This document shows positions 7,002 to 15,611 of a DNA stretch of 64,000 nt, one piece after another; position 1 is the stretch's first letter; each line of letters opens with the position of its first letter. The DNA comes from Brevundimonas diminuta (GTDB lineage Bacteria > Pseudomonadota > Alphaproteobacteria > Caulobacterales > Caulobacteraceae). The notes under the pieces were generated by a model. That model was not told where the DNA came from and did no database searches. It was given only the letters and a program-made list of their open reading frames with translations. The stretch is taken from the NCBI RefSeq assembly GCF_022654015.1, contig NZ_CP073063.1:62001-126000 (forward strand), in the 5' to 3' direction. Made by a program: the position numbers and the translations under genes.

Positions 7002-8468
7002 TCATGCCGCGACCTCCAGCGCCGGCCGCGCCCAGCGCACCGCCACGCGCGCGCCACGCAGTGCACCCTTGGCGTCCAATTGCGGCAGGCCCTGGCCCAC
7101 GCTGACCGAGCCGCCGGTCCGTTCCAGAAGGGTACGGGCGATAAAGAAGCCTAGGCCCATGCCGCCCTGGCTGGGGGCGATGGGCGGCTCGATCACTCCA
7201 GATACGGGGGCGCGAGGCTTGGAGGGTCGGGCGGCGGCGGCGATCTGGGCGGCCAGGGCCTGGCGCGCCTTGCCTTGGGGCCGACTGGTCACATAGGGCT
7301 CGCCCAGCCGGGGCAGGATGTCGCCCGCGAAGCCCGGCCCGTCGTCCAGAATCTCGATCTCGATCCAGCCGGCGTCCACCACCGCCTGGACCCGCACCGT
7401 GGTCTTGGCGAAATCGGCGGCGTTCTCGACCAGGGTGGACAGGCCGTGGATCACCTCGGGCATCCGGCGCACGCGCGGCGCAGGCTGACCCGGCGGCGTC
7501 TTGACCAGAACATCGAAGGCCAGGTCGAAGCCCCGATGCGGCTCCACCACCTCTTCCAGCAGGGCCTTCAGCGAGACGTCGGCATAGAGGGCGTCATCGC
7601 CTTCGGGCTGCTGCGACAGCTGGGTCAGGATGCCCCGGCACCGTTCGGCCTGTTGCAGGATCAGGGCCGCATCCTCGGCTGCGTCGCTGTCGGGGGCTGA
7701 GGCGCGCTGAAGCTCCTTGGCCACCACCTGAATGGTCGCCAGCGGCGTGCCCAGCTCATGCGCCGCCGCCGCCGCCAGCCCGCCCAGCGCCGCCAGCCTC
7801 TGTTCGCGCTGTAGCACGTCCTGGGTGGTCGCCAGGGCCAGCTCCAGCTTCTCCGCATCGGCCGCCACCCGCCAGGCGTAGCCGGCGGTGAAGACCACGC
7901 CGGTCACCAGGGCCATGGCCATGCCGAGACGATAAAGCGTCGGCAGGTGGAAGTTCTCGTGCGGCCGCCACGGCAGGGGCTCGGACCAGAAGAACAGCAC
8001 CCCGACCGCAATCAGGGCCAGCACGCCCAGCATCAGGGCCTGACGCGCCGGCAGGGCCGCCGCAGCGATGGTGACGGGCGCGACCAGCAGCAGGCAGAAC
8101 GGGTTCTCCAGCCCGCCGGTCAGACCCAGCAGCACGCCCAGCTGGAAGATGTCGAAGCCCAGATGGATCGCCGTCGTGCGCCCGTCCGGCAGGCTGGCCT
8201 CCAGCCGGCGCACCCGCGCCATGGCCCCCACATTCACCGCCGCGCTGATGGCGATGACGATCAGGCAGGGCCAGAGCGGCAGGGGAAAATGCAGCCCCTG
8301 ATGCGCCGTCAGGATCGCCGCGCTCTGGCCGATGATCGTCAGCCAGCGCAGAACGATCAGGGTCCGCAGCGAAAACCCCCGACCGCGACGCGGCGCATCG
8401 CTCCAGCCGTTCAACGGCTCCGAAGAGGATACGCCATGCGGCGCCATGCGGGCTTCTGTCGAGGTCAC
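7002..8468 (-). CDS. regB: Redox sensor histidine kinase RegB/ActS/PrrB
   Basis: A 488-residue membrane kinase partner of RegA. About six hydrophobic segments (residues 35-200) include the quinone-sensing GGLENPF motif (118-124). The H-box is AAAHELGTPLATI with phospho-acceptor His237. A cysteine, Cys277 in AERCRGIL, lies exactly 40 residues later, the same offset as H225 and redox-active C265 of Rhodobacter capsulatus RegB. The ATPase domain ends with GGMGLGFFIARTLLERTGG. The GTG at 8468 has an AGAAGG ribosome-binding site; an ATG seven codons in is the alternative. It is divergent from senC across 44 bases. Confidence 0.93.
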   Translation of the reverse strand: MTSTEARMAPHGVSSSEPLNGWSDAPRRGRGFSLRTLIVLRWLTIIGQSAAILTAHQGLHFPLPLWPCLIVIAISAAVNVGAMARVRRLEASLPDGRTTAIHLGFDIFQLGVLLGLTGGLENPFCLLLVAPVTIAAAALPARQALMLGVLALIAVGVLFFWSEPLPWRPHENFHLPTLYRLGMAMALVTGVVFTAGYAWRVAADAEKLELALATTQDVLQREQRLAALGGLAAAAAHELGTPLATIQVVAKELQRASAPDSDAAEDAALILQQAERCRGILTQLSQQPEGDDALYADVSLKALLEEVVEPHRGFDLAFDVLVKTPPGQPAPRVRRMPEVIHGLSTLVENAADFAKTTVRVQAVVDAGWIEIEILDDGPGFAGDILPRLGEPYVTSRPQGKARQALAAQIAAAARPSKPRAPVSGVIEPPIAPSQGGMGLGFFIARTLLERTGGSVSVGQGLPQLDAKGALRGARVAVRWARPALEVAA

Positions 8469-8512
8469 ACGCCTTCTATAGACCGATCACATCCGTTTCG
8501 TGAGAGGCCGTC

Positions 8513-9136
8513 ATGCCGCGTCGTTCCATCCTGCTGTTCGCGGGCGCCTGCATCGCCATCGCCGTGGCGCTCGCCATCATCACCGTCGTGGTGGTCAGCG
8601 GCAGGACGTCCACGTCAGACGGCGCCGAGGTGACGTCGACCGGCCAACCCCTGGTCGGCGGCGACTTCAAACTGGTCAATCAGGATGGGCGGCCCGTCGA
8701 TCAGACGATGCTGAACGGCAAATGGAGCCTGGTTTTCTTCGGTTTCACCTACTGCCCCGAGTTCTGCCCGACCACCCTGGCCGAGCTGGGCGCGGTGCAG
8801 CAGCGGCTGGGCGACAAGGCGGACAATCTGCAGATCGTCTTCGTCAGCATTGACCCTGAACGCGACACGCCCCAGGCGCTGAAGGACTATCTGTCGTCCG
8901 ACGGCTTTCCCAAGGGGACCATCGGCCTGACGGGCACGCCCGAACAGGTGGCGACGGCCGCCAAGGCCTACCGCGCCTTCTATCAGAAGGTCGGCGAGGG
9001 CGAGGGCTATACGATGAACCATTCCCTGACCGTCTATCTGATGGGCCCTGACGGAAAGTTCCGCACCGCCGTCGCCTATGGAATGGGGCCGGACAAGACG
9101 ACGAGGATCATCGAACAGGCGATGGCGCGGGGTTAG
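8513..9136 (+). CDS. senC: SCO1/SenC copper chaperone for cytochrome oxidase assembly
   Basis: A 207-residue thioredoxin-fold protein anchored by one N-terminal helix (residues 6-29). The copper ligands are present: C81 and C85 in YCPEFCP, and H170 in YTMNHSLTVYL. The strand SLVFFGFTYCP and IDPERDTP are also typical. SCO proteins deliver copper to the CuA site or maintain its thiols. The divergent regB-senC pair is a classic arrangement in photosynthetic and related alphaproteobacteria, linking oxidase assembly to redox control. An AGAGG ribosome-binding site precedes the ATG. Confidence 0.94.
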   Translation: MPRRSILLFAGACIAIAVALAIITVVVVSGRTSTSDGAEVTSTGQPLVGGDFKLVNQDGRPVDQTMLNGKWSLVFFGFTYCPEFCPTTLAELGAVQQRLGDKADNLQIVFVSIDPERDTPQALKDYLSSDGFPKGTIGLTGTPEQVATAAKAYRAFYQKVGEGEGYTMNHSLTVYLMGPDGKFRTAVAYGMGPDKTTRIIEQAMARG

Positions 9137-9156
9137 CGGCGATCCCATAATCCTTT

Positions 9157-9187
9157 TGCAGGGTGATGCATTATATGTTGCCCTGCA
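9157..9187. promoter_or_regulatory. Inverted repeat upstream of phaZ (possible PhaR-type operator)
   Basis: The 7-bp arms TGCAGGG (9157-9163) and CCCTGCA (9181-9187) flank a 17-nt spacer with TGATGCATTATATG, making a TGC/GCA-rich AT-centred palindrome. PhaR repressors of PHA genes are known to bind TGC...GCA sequences, so this is a candidate operator for the depolymerase. It would fall in the coding sequence if translation began at the GTG at 9163. Confidence 0.35.
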
Positions 9188-9216
9188 CAAACGGCGCTCG
9201 GCCGTATCGGATCGTC

Positions 9217-10497
9217 ATGCTCTACGCCTTTCATGAACTCGCCTACCAGTCGGCCCTGCCGTTCCGGGTAGGCGCGCAACTGGCCCGCAGCTTCTGGACC
9301 TCGCCGTTCAACCCGGCGGCCGACACCGCCATCGGCCGCACGGCCTACGCCTCGGCCGAACTATTCGAGAGCGTGACGCGGCGCTACGGCAAGCCGGCCT
9401 GGAAGCTGGAAACCATCGACATCGGCGGCAAGCCGGTGCGCACCACCGAACAGGTGATCTGGCAGAGCCCATGGTGCCGCCTGGTTCGCTTCGCCCGCAA
9501 CATCGGCGATCTGAAGCGCGCGAAAAAGCCCGCCTCTGGCCCGGCCGTCCTGATCGTGGCCCCGCTGTCGGGCCACTACGCCACCTTGCTGCGCGGCACG
9601 GTCGAGGCCTTCCTTCAGGACCACGACGTCTATGTCACTGATTGGGTCAACGCCCGCCAAGTGCCGATGCTTGAGGGGCGGTTCGACTTCTTCGACTACA
9701 TCGACCACGTCCGGCTGATGCTGGCCGAGATCGGCGGCCGTGCGCACGTCGTCGGCGTGTGCCAGCCCGGCCCGCCCGTTCTGGCCGCCGGCGCGGTCAT
9801 GGCCGAGGACGAGGACGAAAACCGTCCGCTGTCGATGACCTTCATGGGGTCGCCCATCGACGCGCGCCTGTCGCCGACCGTGACCAACCAGCTGGCCGAG
9901 GAAAAGCCCTTCACCTGGTTCAAGTCGAACATGATCCACACCGTGCCCCTGCCCTATGCGGGCTTCGGACGGCGCGTCTATCCGGGCTTCGTCCAGCTCT
10001 ACAGCTTCATGTCGATGAACGAGGATCGCCACCGCGACGCCCACTGGAACTATTTCACCAGCCTGATCGCCGGCGACGGCGACGAGGTCGAAAAGCACGA
10101 GGAATTCTACGACGAATATCTGTCGGTGCTGGACCTGACCGAAGAGTTCTACCTCCAGACCATCGACATCGTCTTCCAGCAGCATCTGCTGGCGCGGGGC
10201 CTTTTGGAACATCGCGGGCGCAAGGTCGATCTGTCCATGATCACCGACATCGGCCTGATGACAGTGGAGGGCGAGAAGGACGACATCTCCGGCGTCGGCC
10301 AGACCCAGGCCGCGCACGGCCTGTGCCCCAATATCCCCGAGGATCGCCGCGTCCTCTACGTCCAGCCGGGCGTGGGCCATTACGGCGTGTTCAACGGCCG
10401 TCGCTTCCGTGACGAGATCTATCCCCGCGTGCGCGATTTCATCGCCCAGAACGAGGCCGCCGGTGGCGTACCGCAACGGTCAGCGGCTGCCGCTTGA
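9217..10497 (+). CDS. phaZ: Intracellular polyhydroxyalkanoate depolymerase PhaZ
   Basis: A 426-residue alpha/beta-hydrolase of the intracellular PHB depolymerase family, which mobilises stored polyester granules. Characteristic stretches are MLYAFHELAYQS at the start, LIVAPLSGHYATLLRGTVEA, VYVTDWVNARQVP, and the lipase-like box GVCQPGPP that carries the nucleophile position as Cys in this family. PGVGHYGVFNGRRF supplies the catalytic His. ATG 9217 matches the family N-terminus; an in-frame GTG at 9163 would add 18 unusual residues. The 3' end overlaps the next gene by 35 bases. A phasin-like gene is present at 27.3 kb. Confidence 0.92.
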   Translation: MLYAFHELAYQSALPFRVGAQLARSFWTSPFNPAADTAIGRTAYASAELFESVTRRYGKPAWKLETIDIGGKPVRTTEQVIWQSPWCRLVRFARNIGDLKRAKKPASGPAVLIVAPLSGHYATLLRGTVEAFLQDHDVYVTDWVNARQVPMLEGRFDFFDYIDHVRLMLAEIGGRAHVVGVCQPGPPVLAAGAVMAEDEDENRPLSMTFMGSPIDARLSPTVTNQLAEEKPFTWFKSNMIHTVPLPYAGFGRRVYPGFVQLYSFMSMNEDRHRDAHWNYFTSLIAGDGDEVEKHEEFYDEYLSVLDLTEEFYLQTIDIVFQQHLLARGLLEHRGRKVDLSMITDIGLMTVEGEKDDISGVGQTQAAHGLCPNIPEDRRVLYVQPGVGHYGVFNGRRFRDEIYPRVRDFIAQNEAAGGVPQRSAAAA

Positions 10498-11185
10498 CGA
10501 AAGCGGGGCCGGCGCTGGTCCCGTTCTAAGACTTTCGGTCAATCCGCGCGCCCGGCGTCTGTCGGTGCGGATCGACGCGCGCGCCGGCGAGGCCGTGGTC
10601 ATCGCCCCGACCGAGCGCGGCCTGAGCCAAGCCGTCGCCTTCGCCCGATCCAAGGCCGTCTGGATCAGCGAACGCCTGGCCGTCCGCCCCAAGAGCCGCC
10701 CGCTGGAACCGGGCCAGGTCATCTCCCTGCGCGGCAGGCCCGTGCGGCTGGAGGCCGTGCCCGGCGCGGGCGCCGCACGCCTGGTTGAGGACGGAACGAT
10801 CATCCGCTCGGGCGGCGACGGCGAGGCCTACGCCCGCCGCGTCGAGAACCTGCTGAAGCGCGAGGCGCGCGAGACGCTTCTGGAACGCACCGACCACCAT
10901 CTGCGCGCGCTTGGCCAGGGCCCGGTCAAGATGGGCATCGCCGACACCCGGTCGCGCTGGGGCTCGTGCAGCCCGCACAACCGTACCATCCGCTATTCCT
11001 GGCGCGTCATCATGGCCCCGCCCCCGGTCATCGACTACCTCGCCGCCCACGAGGTCGCCCACCTGGTCCACGCCGACCACAGCCCGGCCTACTGGTCCGT
11101 GGTCGAACGGCTGGTCGGGGATCACAAGCCTTGGCGGAAATGGCTGAAAGACTACGGCGCCGCGCTGCACGCCGTGGGGCGATAG
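10463..11185 (+). CDS. YgjP-like zinc metallopeptidase (SprT/M48-type HExxH, DUF45)
   Basis: A 240-residue protein with the YgjP/DUF45 signature. It has TRSRWGSCSPHNRTIRYSW, then the zinc motif HEVAH, and a third likely ligand in LVHADHSPAYW. Proteins of this family are predicted metal-dependent peptidases related to the WLM and SprT domains; the substrate is unknown. The GTG at 10463 is preferred, with an AGG-type site (GAGG) 7 bases upstream. The gene begins inside the last codons of phaZ, so the two are translationally coupled. Confidence 0.85.
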   Translation: MAYRNGQRLPLDESGAGAGPVLRLSVNPRARRLSVRIDARAGEAVVIAPTERGLSQAVAFARSKAVWISERLAVRPKSRPLEPGQVISLRGRPVRLEAVPGAGAARLVEDGTIIRSGGDGEAYARRVENLLKREARETLLERTDHHLRALGQGPVKMGIADTRSRWGSCSPHNRTIRYSWRVIMAPPPVIDYLAAHEVAHLVHADHSPAYWSVVERLVGDHKPWRKWLKDYGAALHAVGR

Positions 11186-11243
11186 GCGGAAACCCCAGCG
11201 GCCGGGCACGTTTCAGCATGACCCGTCCACTCAGGAACGCCCC

Positions 11244-11621
11244 ATGAAAACGATGATCACCCTATCGATCGCGCTCGGCCTCGCCGCTGCCGCCGCCTCA
11301 TCTGCCAGCGCCCAGTCGCAGGCCACGATGAACGCCAACGCCGCCCAGGAACTTCAGCGCGCCGATCGGGCGCTGAACAGCCAGTACACGACGACGATGG
11401 GACGAATGTCGCCCGCCAGCCGCACCCTGCTGCGCACCGCCCAACGCACCTGGATCAGCTTCCGCGATCAGCAATGCCGGTTCGAGGCGTCCGGCGTTCA
11501 GGGCGGTTCCGCCTATCCGATGGTGCATTCGACCTGCCTTGCGCGTCTGACGACGGAGCGGACACGCCAGTTGCGGACCCTCAGCCAATGTCAGGAAGGC
11601 GACCTGTCCTGCCCCCGCTGA
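11244..11621 (+). CDS. Secreted LprI-like protein (DUF1311)
   Basis: A 125-residue exported protein. A Sec signal peptide (residues 1-23, cleavage after ASSASA) is followed by a domain with the DUF1311/LprI pattern: QELQRADRALNSQYTTTM, RTAQRTWISFRDQQCRFEA and a second Cys in HSTCLARLTTERTRQL. LprI of Mycobacterium is a lysozyme inhibitor, but most members are uncharacterised. Four cysteines suggest two disulfides. A strong terminator follows. Confidence 0.82.
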   Translation: MKTMITLSIALGLAAAAASSASAQSQATMNANAAQELQRADRALNSQYTTTMGRMSPASRTLLRTAQRTWISFRDQQCRFEASGVQGGSAYPMVHSTCLARLTTERTRQLRTLSQCQEGDLSCPR

Positions 11622-11640
11622 CCCACGCCTGAAATGCAGA

Positions 11641-11672
11641 GGGAGGCGACCGCCGGGTCGCCTCCCTTTTTT
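11641..11672 (+). terminator. Rho-independent terminator after the LprI-like gene
   Basis: A perfect 11-bp stem (GGGAGGCGACC / GGTCGCCTCCC) with a GCCG loop, followed by six T. It separates this gene from the convergent penicillin-binding protein gene. Confidence 0.95.
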
Positions 11673-11690
11673 GCGCCGTTGGCGTCGCGA

Positions 11691-13784
11691 TCAGAAGAAC
11701 AGGGCGTCGCCCTTTCGCTCCGGCGCTGGACGGCCTTCGGGCTGCTGCGGGTTCGGCGCATCGCGATAGCCGCCCTTGGGTGACGCCGGGCTGGACGGCT
11801 GCGGCGACGGCGGCTGCATCGGCGCCTGGTCGTCCGGGACATAGGGTTCGCCAGCCAAGGGATCGACAGGTTCGATGGGCAGGCCGTTCTGGTCCAGCCC
11901 GCTCATCAGATCGCCGACCGGATCGGGCGCGACCCAGCCTTCGGGCATGGGCGGACCATTGGGGATGGCGGGGGCGTCCAGGCGCGGCAGGGCCGCCTCC
12001 ATGAAGCCCTTCCAGATGGCGGCGGGCGACGACCCGCCGGTCACACCGCGCATGGCGGTGTTGTCGTCCTTGCCCACCCAGACGGCGGTGACGAAGCCGC
12101 CGGTATAGCCGACGAACCAGGCGTCCTTGTAATCCGAGGTCGTGCCGGTCTTGCCCGCGAGGTCGCGGCCCGAGATCGCCGCCGACCGGCCCGAGCCGCT
12201 GGTCACCACGCCGCGCAGCATCTGGTTCATGTAGTACAGCGACGGATTGTTGATCGCCTGGCCGCTCTGGCCCGACTGGCGCTGATAGATGACGCGGCCC
12301 TGGGGCGTGCGGATACGGCTGATGCCATAGGCGTCGACGCGGCGGCCGCCGTTGGCGAAGGCGTCGTAGGCGGTGGCCATCTCGATCGGCGAGACCTCGA
12401 CCGCGCCCAGCGCCATCGCCGGCTCCAGACCGATGCGGCTTTCGATGCCCAGACGCCGCGCGGCGCGGGCCACGCTGTCGCGCCCGACCTGATCGGCGAC
12501 ATAGGCCGCCACCGTATTGGTCGACTGGGCTACGGCCTGGGCCAGGGTCATGTTGCCGCTGAAGGTGCCGGAATAGTTGCGGGGCGACCAGTTGCCGATG
12601 GTGATCGGCTGATCGACCACCGGGGTCTGGGGCGTATAGCCGGCCTCGACCGCCGCCAGGTAGACAAAGGGTTTGAAGGCCGAACCCGCCTGGCGCTTGG
12701 CGTCGACGGCGCGGTTGAACTGGCTGTCGGCATAGGAGGAGCCGCCGATCATGGCGCGCACCCGGCCGTCGCCGTCCAGCGCAACCAGGGCCGCCTGCTG
12801 CACGCCCTTGCCGGCGTCGCGATCCAGGATGCGGCGCACCGACCGCTCGGCCGCCGTCTGCAGCGTCAGGTCCAGCGTGGTCTCGACCACCATGTCCTCG
12901 GTCGGTTCGCCGACCAGGCTGCGGATCGACTTGTCCAGCCAGTCGATGAAATACTGGGCGTGCTGGGTCGCCAGAGTGCGCGAGACGATGACCGGGTGGG
13001 TCACGGCCTGTTCGCGCTGGGCGGCGGTGATGACGCCGGCCTCTTCCATCTCGTTCAGCACGACGGTGGCGCGGGCGGCGGCGCGCTCGCTCTCGGACAC
13101 CGGCGAATAGCGCGAGGGCGCCTTCAGCAGGCCCGCCAGCAGCGCGGCCTCTCCGACCGTCAGGTTCTTGGCCGACTTGTCGAAATAGCGTTGCGACGCC
13201 GCCTCGATCCCATAGGCGCCGGCACCGAAATAGACCCGGTTCAGATACAGGGCCAGGATCTCCTTCTTGGAGAATTTCATCTCCAGCCAGACGGCCAGCA
13301 TCAACTCCTGCACCTTGCGGCGCATGTTCTGGTCGGGCGTCAGGAACAGGTTCTTGGCCAGTTGCTGCGTCAGGGTCGAGCCGCCCTGCACCACCCGCCC
13401 GGCGCGGACGTTGGTCGCCATCGCCCGCATCATGCCGATGGGGTCGAAGCCGGGGTGGTGGTAGAAGCGCCGGTCCTCGATCGCGATAAAGGCGGCCGGC
13501 ACATAGTCCGGCAGCGCGTCCAGATCGGCGGGCGGCGCCATCTGGGTGCCTCGCGTCGCGATCAGCGCCCCATTGCGATCCAGATAGGTGATCGAGGGCT
13601 GGCGATCGACCTGATACAGGCTGGAGGTGTCCGGCAGGCCGCGCGCGAAGACGGCGAAGAAGACGACCAGGAAGATCAGCCCCCAGACCGCCAGCACGGC
13701 GCTCCAGTAAAACAACCGTCCCAGGGCCGACCGGCGGGGCTTGCCCTGCGCCTGTGGTCCGCCCGCATTCACCGGTCCCGCCAT
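11691..13784 (-). CDS. Class A penicillin-binding protein, PBP1A family
   Basis: A 697-residue bifunctional peptidoglycan synthase. An N-terminal transmembrane helix (about 24-47) precedes the GT51 glycosyltransferase domain with catalytic Glu103 in AIEDRRFYHHPG and the GGSTLTQQLAKN motif. The transpeptidase domain has the three catalytic motifs: SAFK (Ser368, Lys371), STN (421-423) and KTGT (545-548). A Pro/Gln/Ser-rich cytoplasm-independent tail closes the protein. Caulobacterales carry several such paralogues, so I do not assign a specific gene name. The ATG at 13784 precedes the basic leader and anchor. Confidence 0.94.
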   Translation of the reverse strand: MAGPVNAGGPQAQGKPRRSALGRLFYWSAVLAVWGLIFLVVFFAVFARGLPDTSSLYQVDRQPSITYLDRNGALIATRGTQMAPPADLDALPDYVPAAFIAIEDRRFYHHPGFDPIGMMRAMATNVRAGRVVQGGSTLTQQLAKNLFLTPDQNMRRKVQELMLAVWLEMKFSKKEILALYLNRVYFGAGAYGIEAASQRYFDKSAKNLTVGEAALLAGLLKAPSRYSPVSESERAAARATVVLNEMEEAGVITAAQREQAVTHPVIVSRTLATQHAQYFIDWLDKSIRSLVGEPTEDMVVETTLDLTLQTAAERSVRRILDRDAGKGVQQAALVALDGDGRVRAMIGGSSYADSQFNRAVDAKRQAGSAFKPFVYLAAVEAGYTPQTPVVDQPITIGNWSPRNYSGTFSGNMTLAQAVAQSTNTVAAYVADQVGRDSVARAARRLGIESRIGLEPAMALGAVEVSPIEMATAYDAFANGGRRVDAYGISRIRTPQGRVIYQRQSGQSGQAINNPSLYYMNQMLRGVVTSGSGRSAAISGRDLAGKTGTTSDYKDAWFVGYTGGFVTAVWVGKDDNTAMRGVTGGSSPAAIWKGFMEAALPRLDAPAIPNGPPMPEGWVAPDPVGDLMSGLDQNGLPIEPVDPLAGEPYVPDDQAPMQPPSPQPSSPASPKGGYRDAPNPQQPEGRPAPERKGDALFF

Positions 13785-13818
13785 GTCCGTCCTTCAGATG
13801 CCGCGCTGGGCGAGTTCT

Positions 13819-13848
13819 CGTTCATCGGCTGTGTATCGCGTATGAACG
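13819..13848. promoter_or_regulatory. Inverted repeat upstream of the penicillin-binding protein gene
   Basis: The arms CGTTCAT (13819-13825) and ATGAACG (13842-13848) flank 16 bases, 35 bases upstream of the start codon of the gene on the minus strand. The AT-containing symmetric layout fits a dimeric regulator. No cognate protein is recognised. Confidence 0.3.
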
Positions 13849-13890
13849 CCCGCCGAAACGGTCCCGCCGACTTCACGGGATCGTGAGCGG

Positions 13891-14514
13891 CTATTTCGCC
13901 GAAAGAAAGGCGCGCCGGGCCAGCCACACGCCGGTTTCCGCCCCATCGTATTCGACGCGCAATCCGGCGTCGGCCAGCAGGGCGCGATAGGCCTCCGGGT
14001 CCAGACTGGCGTGATAGAGCGGCTGGCCCCGCCAGTCGCCGATGATCTCGCCGTGCGCCTGGCCAGAGGTGAACATCAGCCGCCCGCCCTCGGCGACGCT
14101 CGCGGCCAGCTTCGGCAGCACCTTGCTCTGATCGTCGGGGCTAAGATGAAACAGACTGTGCCAAGCCAGAACGCCGTCGAACGGACCCGGCGGAAACGCA
14201 TCGCGCATATCCGCGACCGACCACACCCCTGTCGGCAGCGTCGCCTGAGCATGGGCGATCAGGCCCGGCGACGCATCCATGCCCGTCACCTGATGTCCCC
14301 GCTCCAGCAGGGCGGCCCCGATCGGCCAGCCCGAACCGCAGCCGACGTCCAGAATAGATGCGCCTGCAGGCAAGTCCGCAACGAAGCGGTCTAGCCATAT
14401 CGCTTCGTCCACCCCGCCGTCGCCGGAATAAAGGGTCGCGCCCCGATCCCGGACCCAGTCGTCGGCCTTGTCCCGATAAAGGCCCACGATCCGCTTCGCG
14501 GACGGGTGGGTCAT
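13891..14514 (-). CDS. Class I SAM-dependent methyltransferase
   Basis: A 207-residue Rossmann-fold methyltransferase. Motif I is ASILDVGCGSGWPIG, motif II has VTGMDASPGLI, then SVADMRDAF and FDGVLAWHSLFHLSPDDQ, followed by GGRLMFTSG. The substrate cannot be told. The ATG at 14514 is chosen; the frame remains open far upstream, but that part lies over the neighbouring hydrolase in the wrong frame. It begins 5 bases after the stop of the secreted hydrolase gene and is probably cotranscribed with it. Confidence 0.88.
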   Translation of the reverse strand: MTHPSAKRIVGLYRDKADDWVRDRGATLYSGDGGVDEAIWLDRFVADLPAGASILDVGCGSGWPIGAALLERGHQVTGMDASPGLIAHAQATLPTGVWSVADMRDAFPPGPFDGVLAWHSLFHLSPDDQSKVLPKLAASVAEGGRLMFTSGQAHGEIIGDWRGQPLYHASLDPEAYRALLADAGLRVEYDGAETGVWLARRAFLSAK

Positions 14515-14519
14515 GGCGC

Positions 14520-15503
14520 CTATTTCGCCACGAAGGCGTCCAGGTCGGCGTAGAAGGCCTGGGGCTGGTCGAACATGATGAAGTGGGCGCTGTCGTCGAT
14601 CCGTTTCAGCGTCACGCCCGGCAGGCCGGCATAGGACATCTGATAGATGCTGTCGGTGATCTGGGGCGTCATGCGCGGATCGTTGAACTTGGCGTACACC
14701 ACCTCGGTCGGGGCGGTGATCCTGGACAGTTCGGGACGCAGGTCCGTCGTGATCAGTTCGCGGAAGGCGGCGGCCGAGACCTTCTGGTCGCTTTCGCGCA
14801 TGTCTTCCAACGCCTCGGCGCGACGGCTTTCGGTGTTGATCATGCCGTTGATGCTGGCGGTCGCCTGGGCGACGTAGGCCTCGCGCGGGCTGTTGGCCTG
14901 GGCAGCCCAGATCTGGTCCGCAACCGGGGTCACGCTTTCGGCCGAGGCGCCCGGCGTGGCGAACATCGCGCCCATGAAGGGAATCATGTCCACGACCATC
15001 AGTTTGCCGACCGCATCGGGATGGCGCGCGGCCAGCATCATGCCGATGGTCCCGCCCATCGAATGGCCGACGACGACGGGCTTGGTCAGGCCCTTTTCGC
15101 GGATGTAGCGGGCGATCTCTTCGGCGACGGGCGCAGCGACGGGCGAAGGGGTCGCGCCCTGCGCATTGCCCTCGGCCGGCGCACCGGCGAAGCCCTGCAC
15201 ATGAATGCGGTGCACACGCCAACCCACGCCGTCCTGCGCCGTCAGATGATCCACCGTCCCCTGCCAGACCTCGGGCGACGAGCTGAGGCCGGGGATCAGG
15301 ATGATGTCACGCCCGTCCATGTCGCCATCGACGCGAACGTGGATGCGGTCGGACTGGAAATCGGCATGCTGGTGGCCGTGGGCGTGACCCGCCTCCGCGT
15401 GGACGCCATGCCCGTCCTGCGCCAGGGCGGCCGGTGCGACACACAGCAGGGCGGCGGCCGCTGCGGCGCCGACGGTGCGGTTCAGAATGGATGCGATGGT
15501 CAT
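14520..15503 (-). CDS. Secreted alpha/beta hydrolase with a His-rich N-terminal linker
   Basis: A 327-residue exported hydrolase. A signal peptide ends near ALAQ (residue 28). A short His-rich linker (HGVHAEAGHAHGHQH) follows, which could bind metal. The hydrolase fold has the oxyanion stretch LIPGLSSSPEVW, nucleophile elbow GHSMGG, and C-terminal His in DDSAHFIMFDQP. The long lid region (MIPFMGAMFATPG...) is Met-rich. An AGGGGAG ribosome-binding site supports the ATG at 15503. The natural substrate is unknown. The gene is divergent from the Rieske oxygenase gene. Confidence 0.87.
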   Translation of the reverse strand: MTIASILNRTVGAAAAAALLCVAPAALAQDGHGVHAEAGHAHGHQHADFQSDRIHVRVDGDMDGRDIILIPGLSSSPEVWQGTVDHLTAQDGVGWRVHRIHVQGFAGAPAEGNAQGATPSPVAAPVAEEIARYIREKGLTKPVVVGHSMGGTIGMMLAARHPDAVGKLMVVDMIPFMGAMFATPGASAESVTPVADQIWAAQANSPREAYVAQATASINGMINTESRRAEALEDMRESDQKVSAAAFRELITTDLRPELSRITAPTEVVYAKFNDPRMTPQITDSIYQMSYAGLPGVTLKRIDDSAHFIMFDQPQAFYADLDAFVAK

Positions 15504-15562
15504 GATCAAACTCCCCTTTGACGCCCGCTTATGCCGCGCAGACTTTGATATGTAAAGTTCTC

Positions 15563-15574
15563 TGTCAGGTGACA
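15563..15574. promoter_or_regulatory. Palindrome TGTCA-GG-TGACA in the divergent hydrolase/oxygenase promoter region
   Basis: A perfect 5-bp inverted repeat with a 2-bp centre, flanked by the looser pair CTGTC (15562-15566) and GACAG (15578-15582), and next to ACTTT-N7-AAAGT (15542-15558). It lies between two divergent starts and fits a dimeric repressor site of the TetR or MarR type. The regulator is not identified. Confidence 0.4.
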
Positions 15575-15611
15575 TGAGACAGGCGCCGCGCGGCTCTGAT
15601 AGACAGTCGGC

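Noticed and set aside
13891..15222. One long frame joining the methyltransferase to upstream sequence
   Set aside because: The upstream half lies in the wrong frame over the secreted hydrolase gene. The true methyltransferase start is ATG 14514.
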